Source: Rhyacophila brunnea
Lineage: Eukaryota > Arthropoda > Insecta > Trichoptera > Rhyacophilidae
Assembly (NCBI GenBank): GCA_022495005.1
Contig: JAGYXB010000100.1
Span: forward strand, 372,001-436,000
Direction of reading: 5' to 3'
DNA: 64,000 bases
Position numbers and translations under genes: made by a program. Shown piece by piece: positions 49,101 to 61,100 of this stretch; the stretch's first letter is position 1, and the number at the start of each line of letters is the position of its first letter. The notes under the pieces are model-generated. The model did not search any database. It was not told where the DNA came from and saw nothing but the letters and a program-made list of their open reading frames with translations.

Positions 49101-52100
49101 AGCTGTTGTAACGGCTAAAAGCAGTCTTGTGTATAGAATAGATGCGCTGGAATAAAATGGAATCGACATTATTGGTGATTGTGTCAGTTATTGACAGGTA
49201 TTTAATATTTTTTTCATTTCATTTTGACTCACTTTACATTTTACAACATTGGGGATATTGAAAAAAACACTTCATAACAATTTCAATATTTGATTCTGTG
49301 TATGATTGACATAAATAATCATATTAAAAATGTATTATGTTATCTTTGTCACTGTAGGATCAATAAATGTTTTATCTGAAAGGGTAATATTTTACAAAAA
49401 AATATCAATATTTTTCGTTATCTATAATAACAAAGTACCCCATAATAACCGCCATGCCTGAAAAACATTCCTGGAATATTGATTAATATATTGGTTCTTT
49501 TATGATTATTTTGTAGTATTTTTACATCTTCTATTTTTTTTATTCAAGTTCCCTTTGTTGTCACTTTGTTCATTTTTAATCCTTCCAGTTTCATAGAATT
49601 ATATTTTTTTTAATACAACTAGAATGAAACGTTAATGTGTCTAAGGAATTGACTAAATTTCCAGTAAGTATGTTTTTATCTTGTGATAATATTATACAAA
49701 AATAAAAATGTTTACCTACTTACTCTTTGTTGCTATGATACCATGGAAAGATTTTTTTATTTAGGTAGATATTTTAGGTAGGTAAAATAACTTCTGAGAC
49801 AATTTTTAATCTCTTTAGATTGATTCTTTTTGGATGAGTGTGGTGACTTTTTATTATTTTGAGTTATAATTATTGATTATGCCTTGAGTAGACTATAACA
49901 GTCATAATCAATAGTTTACTCAAATGGAAAAAGACTGCATTGGGACAGTTTTTCTTTAGAACCCCACAAATTTTAGTTTAATGCAAAAGCACATAAGTCA
50001 TAATAATTATAATTAATAAAAGTCATAATTCCTCAGCAGATAAATTATCAGCGATTCACAAAAACAATTCCAACTTATTAAAAGGGGTTCTATATTATTC
50101 TAAAAATAGTTGTGTGGAAGTGAAATTCAAATTGAAGCGTAATTCGCATTGTAGGTGTTTGATTTAACGAAGTAATACTTTATGATTGTTGTGGAGTCGA
50201 GGAGTTTCTGACGATTGGTGGCTTTGTAGGCGAGGTGGCGGGCGGGCCGCGGTCGGACAGCCCGTTGATCGACGTTGAGGCCATGTCTGACGAAGACACC
50301 CAACAGTCTGAGAAAGGGCAACCGAGTGCCGTAGGTCAGTCCAAAGTCACGGGTCAGAGAGAAAATCACACCCCACGAGCAAGCATTTGCAACATTTTAT
50401 CTCAGCCTATCCATCAACATGATTACAAATAACATTCACTGTTTTAAATTTTACATTGAAATTTTTCATTATGGTTCAATCAGACACCGAAAAGTATTAG
50501 TACCAATGATGGGTCAGGTTTTATAATTAGCTGCAACTAAATTTCAATGCATCGTCGTTCGTTCCATAATACTTGCAATGTTCTCTCATGGTAAAATAAA
50601 TAAAATTTGAAATAGAAATTGAAATTGAATCTACTTCGTGCTTATGCACTTATAGAGACAAAATATAAATAATTGAGCTGCTGAGAATTGAACGAATACA
50701 AGTGCACCAGTAAATCGACTTCAAAGTTAATTAAGTGAAATTCAACACTGTAAATGAGGTCTTTGAGGTCTTAGGCCCGTTTCACTCGAGATACCTGTGT
50801 CTAGACACCATAGTATCCAGCCACTCCGCTATTGCAGCCACCGAATAGCTAATTTGTCTCTGACGTCAGAGAGAGATTTATATTCACAGTTCTATTTAAC
50901 CATAGTGAAAATTTTCATCATTATTAATTTGAAATAAAATTTTTGATAGCCTTGTTACTATATTATTATATACCTAATACAAAGTTTTGTTTGTATCGGT
51001 ATGTCTTTCTTTAAATTCAGTGTTGCGTGTGTGCGACAATAAAATAACAATTCTGGCATTGTTTTGTCTGCGACTAACATTTTTCAAAATAAATAACGCA
51101 GATTTGTTGTGAAAGCTTGGTCTGATTCAATCAAAACCATATCTCTTGAAGCAAACCAACGCTTAAACTTAAACCATCTAAATCCAATCAAGAAACATTA
51201 TATTATTATTATAAATCGATAGACATAGATGTCACTGTGCTATTACTGTCATGTTTATATTATAAAGTTTAATCGACCATAAGTGTGCACAACATAATTT
51301 CCAATTCATCAATCGACAAGACTTTATTAATGTATATATTATGTACCAAAGTAGTTTAATGGTTTGTAATTCATAATGATATGGTTTTAAGAATTTAAAT
51401 TGTAATTGCGTTGAGAGATATGTTTCTGGTGTATGGTCCCCAATCCTCAGTGTATCAATTTAAATGTGTGTTTTTATCGTCATTATAATAATTATTATAC
51501 TCCTAATACGACAAACTGTCAGTTTCCACTGTCGATACAACCATCGAATTTATGCTCTCCCTTTCTTGCCTTCTGTCTAATTCAACATCCTTCAAAATTC
51601 CTATAATACCACTAATGATGAACAGATGCTGTCGTTTTTTTTTTTAAATCATTTCAACTAAAAGCTATCCAAATGAATTTCTATTCAATGGTTTTAAAGT
51701 CAATATGTTTTGAAGTTTATTGAAAGATCTGAACTACATGAACAATAAAATTGATCTCTCTATTATAATCTACAAGAAAACTGGACCTTAGATCATGAGA
51801 TCAAGATCACAATCGTGATAGCATGAAGCACTTTTGAAAAAATAAACATCTCCTCTGAAGTCAAGACATTAGTTTCGGTACTTATTCGTATATATCAGTA
51901 CTAGTTTACGGAGGTTAAAAAAAATTGACCGTTGAAAGATTGAAGCCATTTTAAATGTGGCTGTTTCATTATACAATAAGAATTTACTTGGCTGATCATA
52001 TTACTGATAAGAGAAGGTGTTGACACAAGCTAATAAGCCAAGTTAACTGATAGATAGTTCAAGCACAGATAATGGTGTATGCTTTGGCTATATTTTCTGC

Positions 52101-55100
52101 AGTGACAAGTATTATATATTTCAGCAGGGAAAGATAGTAAGCGTGGGCAGAAGAAGATTTGCTATGCAACCTCCATTAGTGGCCCAACGTCAAAGACTGA
52201 TTCAGGATAGGGAGATAATATTGAAATTTGTTCACCAACATTTAATAAAAGATATTACGAAATAAAGAATATTACTTTATGTTACGTATGACGACTTTGA
52301 TGGGTAGACCATATTTTGAGAATGGTAAAAATCTTGATAGTCAAGTGAAATAAAATTGAAATAAAAATTTAGATGATGATTTAATTATTATATTATAATC
52401 AGTGAGTGGACAGTGGACAGTGAGTGGAGTCTTCCTTATTGATGATACTCTTATTAAAAAGAGTTTGATCACCAAAATAATAAATTAGGAAATGAATGTA
52501 GGGCCAAAACATAATTAATATTCTTTTTACGATAGCAAATAATGTACTTCTTTGACTCCTCAATCCGCAAATAGAATCTCCCCTTCCCGAGCATACGCTG
52601 GATGGTGTATATTATTCTTCTTAGATGGTGCTATACTTTGTCCTCTCTTTGATCGGTGTTCTAGCTTCTCTTAGGTGATGGATCGATGTTGCTTTCGTTG
52701 TTTGATGTTTCGGTTTTCTTTACCCTTACCAACCGACATTTTGAGGTTATATTTTGTACATCTGTCGAAGATTATCTCTGTATTCTCCCGTACACACAAT
52801 ACTTGCGGCCATTCTCTGTTGCATTTCAACGGTAAATGTATACATTATATCGAATCGATACGGTAATTATTCTTAGACATTGCTATTTAAAATAAACTTT
52901 ATTATTTTATATCTATAAGAGAAAGGCGACAAATATTTTGGCATGTTTTAGAAAGTAGAAAAGTTGACAGTAGAAGCTTTATAGTGGCTTTAGCATTTTT
53001 CTTTTGTTTGAATGATTTTTGCCTGTGCTTACTTTTGGTTTTAATTTAACATGATATTGATATTAATTATCTATTTAAATGGACGGTAAGTGAAGCCCAA
53101 TTTTAATCTTAATGCTTGCATTTTATAGGATCCTCAATGTTTCGATGTGCTAATACTTTTAAGGTTTAATATTGTACATTTTAGCTTCAATAATCAATAT
53201 GTAGACATAATTTTTTTTATAAAACTCTCTCAATAAAAGTATTTGATTCTAAAAATTGTCAAGTATTACCGACCTACGTACGTTACACCGTTCATGATAT
53301 CTAAAACTATGACAATGAAGTCATGATTCTAAATTTTATTATTATGTAGAAATGTAAGGATAATTTGTGAACAATTGTAATGTAAATTTTATTGAATCTT
53401 AATCATTATGTGCTTTTTCACCAAAGTTATTTAACGTCAGCGAACCTTCCATGTATGTTCTTATGTAGTTCGATAATATAATAGAATTTGATTAATTCTT
53501 TCCAATGGAAAGTTGAGGTAATATTAATAGAGAGAAACCAACTTTTATTAATATAGAATCGTGTTAGACCCAGATGCATAGAATGTGACTAATCACTAAA
53601 CACTAATCAACTGTTATTCAGCTAATCAGTGAAGAAATAAAAATATGTGCACGCAAGTTGCGTATAATAATATGCATGTACGACTAATAACCAGCAAACT
53701 GTCATATTTTAACCACAAATTATAATATAAATGCGTGTTTTTTAAATTATTTTGAATGCTGATTATATACACAAACACAAAAGACTAGTATCTTATTCTA
53801 TTATGTAAATAGTCTTCATCTTAATCATGTACTGATTTCATTGCCATGTTAATAAAACACTATAAGAATGGGAAGACACTATACGATTCTATATCCGTGA
53901 TGCATGCATTTATTCAATTATTAGCCACTGGTAAAGCACTCATTTAATTCTTCAAAGATTAAATTGATTATTGGGGCAATCGGAATATGAGAAACGCAAC
54001 TATTTTTATGGCGGAACAAGTAATTGCCTTGCTAATTCGGATTTTCGCATCTGTCAATTCTATTTTCATATAGTCATGGTTTTCGACATTATTTCGATTT
54101 AACGTAACATCTTACTCATTAGTGGAGTAATTTAAAATTTATAAAAGAGAATTTAAACAGGCAAACATATTATAATTAAGTAATTCTTAAGCAGATTGTA
54201 CATACTTTTAGGGATTTAAAAACCGATTAATATTAAGATTAATTTAAGTATATTAAGACAGATAAACGGCATATTTTTCCGGTTACATGTAAATTGTACG
54301 TAAAACATTTCACCGTGACACAGTTCGCTGTGAGCTTTCTATCGAAAAGAGATGATCGTATACTATACGGTCTCCAGTTTTATTAGATTTAATATGGATA
54401 TTAATTCAATTTTCATAGCTGATTTTGGCAAAATTCTTGAATTCAAGAATGAAAACCTAACCTAACCTAAAAAATAATCTAGTATATCGGATATTTTCAA
54501 AGTTTGTTTGCTGCTGGCTTCCTGTAAAGTGTAAACCGACAAGAACCATGTTTTATTTATACATGAATTTTATGTCAGTACTATACGACCCAAAGAGGTT
54601 GGACGGTCTTTAATATACGGCCATATATTTCCGATACAACATTTCACGGTGAAGTGTGATACGGCGAACTGCATACGTACAAGTTTACGGACACATATTT
54701 TTCCAATTCTACAGCAATATAAAATTAATGAAGGTTTGTTTCTCACTATTAAGACAAACAATGTCAAAAAGAATAAAATTATCAAGTAATTTCATGACTT
54801 AAAATAGATATCTAGGTACTGATATTTATAGCAATGTTTAAACTATTCCTGTTAACATGGAAGGAGTTTAACTGTGTTTTGAAATACTTAAAATAATACT
54901 TATAATAAATACTTATAAAAATAAAAAAAATAACTGGGTAGTTGCAAACTATCTTTGGTAGGTAATGTTACATTTCCTTACAATTTTTCTCTCAAAATGG
55001 TGGCTAGCTTCGGTTGTATTATATTATTATATTAATATTTATATATCAATGTTGCTATCGGTGTTTAGTGTTTAGCTGCAAGTTTAGCCGTTAAATGGGT

Positions 55101-58100
55101 GTTCGATTTTTATCCAACTGGCAACGATTACTAATTTTTTACCGAACATAATTTCCAGGGGAGCAGGATGTCAGAGTCTTCACTCTTGCTGAGCAAATTA
55201 TCGCAGCCATGCCGGATCGAATCAAGGTAAGCCAATCACAAAGTATTATTTTGGAAGATGTAGAAGAAAAGCTTCTCTACATAGTCGGAGCCTATAAATC
55301 TATATGAAGGTGAAGTTGATAAAACGGTTATTAAAGCTATTGATTGAATTATCTATAAGTCGTTTCACCTTGCAGATTCATATGTAATAAACTTCATACC
55401 TTTATTGTCCGCATTATTCTGTCATAATTCCATAAATGATTAAATAAATTGCGAAAGTAATCTCTGAGAGTTTTTTATTTGTTATGAATGAATAATCACA
55501 AAAGATCGCAAATAACATTACCTATATTGTCATATAATATAAATTAATAAATGGTCAAATCAGGCTGACAAAGGTGGCGGTGGTAAAAATGGGTTTTATA
55601 GCTCCCACTAAGTTACGTTCTAACGTACAAAATATTGACATTTCAATCTAATTAAGAATACTTTGCTATCGTCATCCGGTTCATATGACTGCATAGTAAG
55701 TTAATCAATTTTTTTAAGTTAAAGTTTAAAATCACTTATATGCATAAATGATTTTGGCCATGCAATATTTGCAAAATCATTAAAATTCATTTGTGGTTAC
55801 TAAATCGACTGCCGTCAATTGCATGATATAATATTGATTCTTAAATCTTAATTTCTGTGTAGGGTAAACCATGCCAAGTTTAAACGGGTGAAGTGTAATG
55901 TTGCTGATAAATTTCTTATTTTTAATTATATACTACTGTCATCTATCGATTTAAATGAAAAGTTAAGTCCTTCACCTATTTTGAATACATGTAGGAGCCT
56001 AATAAATTTAAAGATATCAATATTTCTTTTCATTATTTTCATGCTGGTAATTCATTGATATGTTTTCTTTTTCGAGTACTAGCATAGAGTTTGACATATT
56101 GTTTTTGTTATGTATTATTTCAATTACAATATTAAACTCTTGAGAAATTTGCCGAATAATGAGATATTAATTGATGTATCGATATAATTTCAAAGTGAAT
56201 CTATGAACAAAATAGCTACCTACCAATATCAATTAAAAATTAGATATATATTAATACGAAATATAAGTACATATGTGTAAATAGTCAGACGATTATCGCT
56301 TTTATTTCTTCGATATTTCGATGCAAACTTCTTAAAGTATTTTGTTTGCGATGGGTTATAAAATAACCTCAAATATATTAAAGAAATACTTCATATTTTC
56401 TTATTAAAATATATCCACATTTGAAACTCATGTATTTTTTTTTTTGCTAGATATCCACCCTTTAAATGATAGTTAGATCGTTTCAGCAAACGTTAATAAC
56501 TATTCTTAGCTCAAATATTTTGCCAGAGAGAAGAGGGGTTGAATACACCCATTGCTTTCTCAACGTAACAACTTCATTATAAAAAATGTATGAACCATGC
56601 CATCCCAATTATAATTAATATAGGTAGATTAAATGATAAACCGAAACTAAACACACTCTAAAGCAGTGTTCTTCGACTGGTGGTCCGCAGACCGGCGCTG
56701 GTCCACAAGAATGTATCACCGGTCCGCGAAAGCTTTTACCACACTATCAACTGACTATATCGCTACATGATTCGGAGAATTCGCACTAGATGAAATGCTG
56801 GGAGAATTTTTGAATGCTGCTGATATTAACCAGAAAGTCATATTCAACATCATAAGCCAACATTTAAAAGCGTTAGCTGGAAACTTTAATAAATATTTCT
56901 CTGAAAATTAAGATCTACGTAAAGGCGGACTTCTAACCTCTGGATTAATAATCCCTTTTTGGAAGATATTAAATAATGCGCACTTGATCGTTGTGCGAAA
57001 GAAAAGCTGATCGAGCTATCTTCTGATGTCACTCTGGTGTCCAGACATAAAATGCAATCATTTTCTCAATTTTGGATATCCCTTGATAAAAAATATCCAT
57101 CTCGACTTCCTTTTTATGTGAAAAGAATTTTTCATCTATGTTAGTAATAAAAACCAAACAGAGAAATCAAATGAATGTTAATGCAGCGCTTTGTCTCTCA
57201 GAAACAATGCTGCAACCACGTTTATCAAAATTTTTGACAAAGAAGCAGCAGCAGATGTGGCACTAACCAAAAGTTGTAATTTTAAAACATAAGATTTAAT
57301 AAATAAAATTCAATCTATAATGGTTATTATGTCTAGCTAATACCGGTCCACGAAATATTTCTCCTGTGTTCACCGGGCCGCGGGTGTTAAAAGGTTGAAG
57401 AACACTGCTCTAAAGCAATATGAATTGTATTTTACTAAACACACCCATTAATTATCTGACTCCTAAATCTTTAGTGCATTTTATAGCCATTTAGTGAGTA
57501 AGTATACCCACTTCCTTATCAGTTTTGTTCATCCTGCAATGGCCCTATTCCTTCAGACAATCAGCGGGATCTTTATGTACTCTTTTTCCACCCACTTGCA
57601 TTTTTATGGCTTTGCAGATTGCAATCTTACTTCGCCCCGCTTATTGGGGTTTCGTGTTTCACCGCAATAAAACGTTCACTCTGTAAACTCTCCAATTTTA
57701 TATTCCTCCTTTAGGGTGTTATTTCGGCAGATGAAATGTAGTACGAACAACTATGAAATTTAAATGCACCATATTGCCATTTTCTTGTAAATTATGACTG
57801 TAAAAAAATGACTATTGACCAATTATTGTTTAATTAAAGGGAACGCTTTCTTAATTTGTCGAAAATTTAAAAATTTGGTTTACATTATGTGCTTAACACA
57901 TTCGCGGACGCATGTTAGCTCATACACGTAATTGATATGTCACATATTAAAATTAAACTTTTTAAAATTTTCGATTTAGATATACAGTATAACCTCGTTT
58001 TTACGTGCCCGGAATTCACGTTTTCCCGGCAATTGCGTGTAATTTTTTCAGTCCCGATGTATTTCAGTACATTTAATATTCGCATTTACGTTTTTCTTTC

Positions 58101-61100
58101 CCGCGATTTACGTCGGAAATATTCAAAATATGCGAGTTACGCGCGCTTCTGAACAACTGTCTGATGAAGAAGAAGATGATATTCCAACAAAAGAAGAAGC
58201 AATGAGGTTCATCGAGGGTTTAAAAACCTACTTTTCAAGCTTTGCTGATATTCAAGATGACACTTTTAAATGTTTATATAGTCTTGAAAGAGAATTACAT
58301 AACAAAAAAACACAAATGCAACAAACAAATATACATGATTTTTTTAATAAAAAATAAAAAATTTTTCAATAAAAATTTTAATTGAATGTTGTTTTTAAAT
58401 AAAACGTTATTTCTTTAGAAACATAAAATTTAAATGTTCTTTTTTTCAATATCCCCTCTTACATTTTCCCTCCAATTAGGTTTTTTTTTTCAGTCCCTTA
58501 AAAAACATAAAATAGGGGTTATACTGTATATAAATGAGTATGTCTTAAGATATTACACAATCTAAGGGAATTATGTTAGCACCGTGACACAAGTAGATAG
58601 GGAACATAGTGTTTTAATCCAAAATACGACTTCTATACACGTCGTGTCGTATTACGTTCCACAGTACAGGACGTCTATAGACGTTCTGTCATATCCAATG
58701 ACATTAATATGGACGAAGCATCTAGAAAAAAAAATGACACTCACTTTTTTGTCGGGTTTGGCGAATGGCATAATCTGTTCTAATGCCATTACTATAAAGG
58801 TGATATTGCTATAAATTCCCAATGCTTTTTGTCGGGTCTGCCGAATGGTTTGGTTCCAACGGGTTCGCTCAAATGAACATTGACACTAGAAACACTGTTC
58901 TAAGGCAATTGCAATAAAGGTGATATTGCTATAAATTCCTGATGCGTGATATCGCATAATGGAAATTGCGTGACGTATACCTATACATGTGCAAATGTCG
59001 CTATGCGCGAATTTACTTGCTAGCTACTGTATTGAGTGCATTGCCCATTAATAATGGGATTGGTCATATCACACTTAAAAAAAACGATGTCTATAGATTT
59101 ATGTCATTCTGATACTCTACCTTTTCTCGTCATATGTGATTACTGCAAATTTTCAAATTAATGCTTTTTCTATGTGAGTATTCACACACTGTCTAGTAAT
59201 ATAAATTTTATTAAAATCCATTAGAATTTAAATTCAAATTCCATCAAGTACCGTCGGTCGATAGTATTAAATATAATGAATAACTTAACCGATGATTATG
59301 CCAATTTTATCGTTGTTAGGTATCGTCCAGGTGGCTAAATTGGTGAATCATATTGGCCGCAATCTAATGGATGTGGGTTCGGGTCCCCCCCTCCGCCTAT
59401 ATTTCAAAATATTTTTTTTAATAGGCACGTTGCTGAGAAATGTATGTTCCACGATGGCTGTGCGGCTTAAGCGTCGGCCTATAGCGTTGTGGGTCACAGT
59501 TTTGAATCCTGGGTCTGGCAAGTACACATATTGTTTTTCAATTTGTGTATGAGTCAGAGTATGGACCTAATAGGTTGAGCAAGTGGCTGACATACATTTC
59601 TCATGAAAACAAAATCTGTTAATACAAACCTCCACTCTGTGGAGGCCCACATAATCTTATTAGGAACGGACATGGTCGAGATGTACAATAAAGAATGCAA
59701 TGGATGCAGAATAATACACAGGGTTTAAGAGAACCCTAAGCCCAGTCGCACTTTGAAAATTGTCTCGACTGAGCGCAACATGCAGCTTTCTTATGTGCGT
59801 ATAGGCAAGGCCGTGTGAGAACAGTGACGTCACACGGCAAGCCAAAATGAACGACGAAGTGCGACATTTCAGTATTATACCTGCGCCGCATGTCGGGTGA
59901 AAATAGTTGCATGTGACTCCAGCTGTTTTTTTTCAAACTAAAATGACGCATTCCACCAATGTGTGGAGCTCCATTTGGCAATGTGTGTTTTGTAAATAAC
60001 GATGACGTCAAATTGACTTATTCGACCCGTTGCAGACGAGACGAGTTTAGATGTGCGAGCCGCCTAATTATGGACAACAGTTTTAATTAAATGCGATTGG
60101 GACATAAGTACACGTTTTTAAAAAGACAACTCACAACTCGCTTTCAGAATACAATATTATTTATAACAAAGATTGGTATAAATAATATTGTATTCTGTTT
60201 GTTAAAAGAAAAACGTACTTTCAGCCAATATTTATGTGGACCAATGTTATTGCATTCAAATGCATTAATCATCAGTTATTGTCTACAATTAACAGACTGT
60301 CAAAAAAATGTAAAATTGTATTTTACTTAGTTGTTTTTTTATAGCAATGTAGAATAATATATTACCTGTTTCAATAATCAGTAAGGGAAAAGTATCCAAA
60401 ATTGTGATTTTTGACTTTTGTGATGTTGGTTTTCAGAATGAGAGTGAGGACATGGTGATCGAAGGAAGCCCAAGCGGGGTGGACTCGGGTGCGCCTAGCG
60501 ATTGTTTGATGGAACCACTCATGGATCTACCGCCTCCGGTCAATTTTGAACCGGCCGAGTTCAATTTCGAGTTTTCGGACCACAATTACAGGTGAGGGTA
60601 CCATTGTATGAAACGTGTCATAAATAATATTACCACTATTATGATGAGAAGCAAAAATTATTATGATCAGCTCAGGAAATCCGCATCTCGAAAGTATTCT
60701 TCCATTTGCCCATTCTTTTAATGTCCATTCTTCGACTTCGTAGACCAATACTGGTCCTTCTTAAGAATAAGTCGTAATAGCTACACTCTCTGAGGTGATT
60801 TTTGTAGATTGATTTATAGATGGCGTCAGGATTAATTCAAAGGTTGTTAATTATTTTATTATGGTGAACGAATTTTACAAATTCTATGATCTATAAAGTG
60901 CTTGAGCATTCTACTTCGTGTTATGGGTTCATATCCCACCTCTGGGGTGAATTCACATGACATGTGTTTACACGTCACATTAATATGTTTGTTTAGATAC
61001 AGCCCATTGTCTCAATGGGTTGAGCGTAGAGCTAATGACATATTTCTGTTGATACCTCCATACTTTTGAGGTCCAAACACTCTATCTTGGGGGCAAAAAG

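Noticed and set aside
54456..54472. AACCTAACCTAACCTAA as insect telomere (TTAGG) repeat
   Set aside because: Only about three units, and the same run is present in the inverted F1 copy at 8571, so it belongs to that element.
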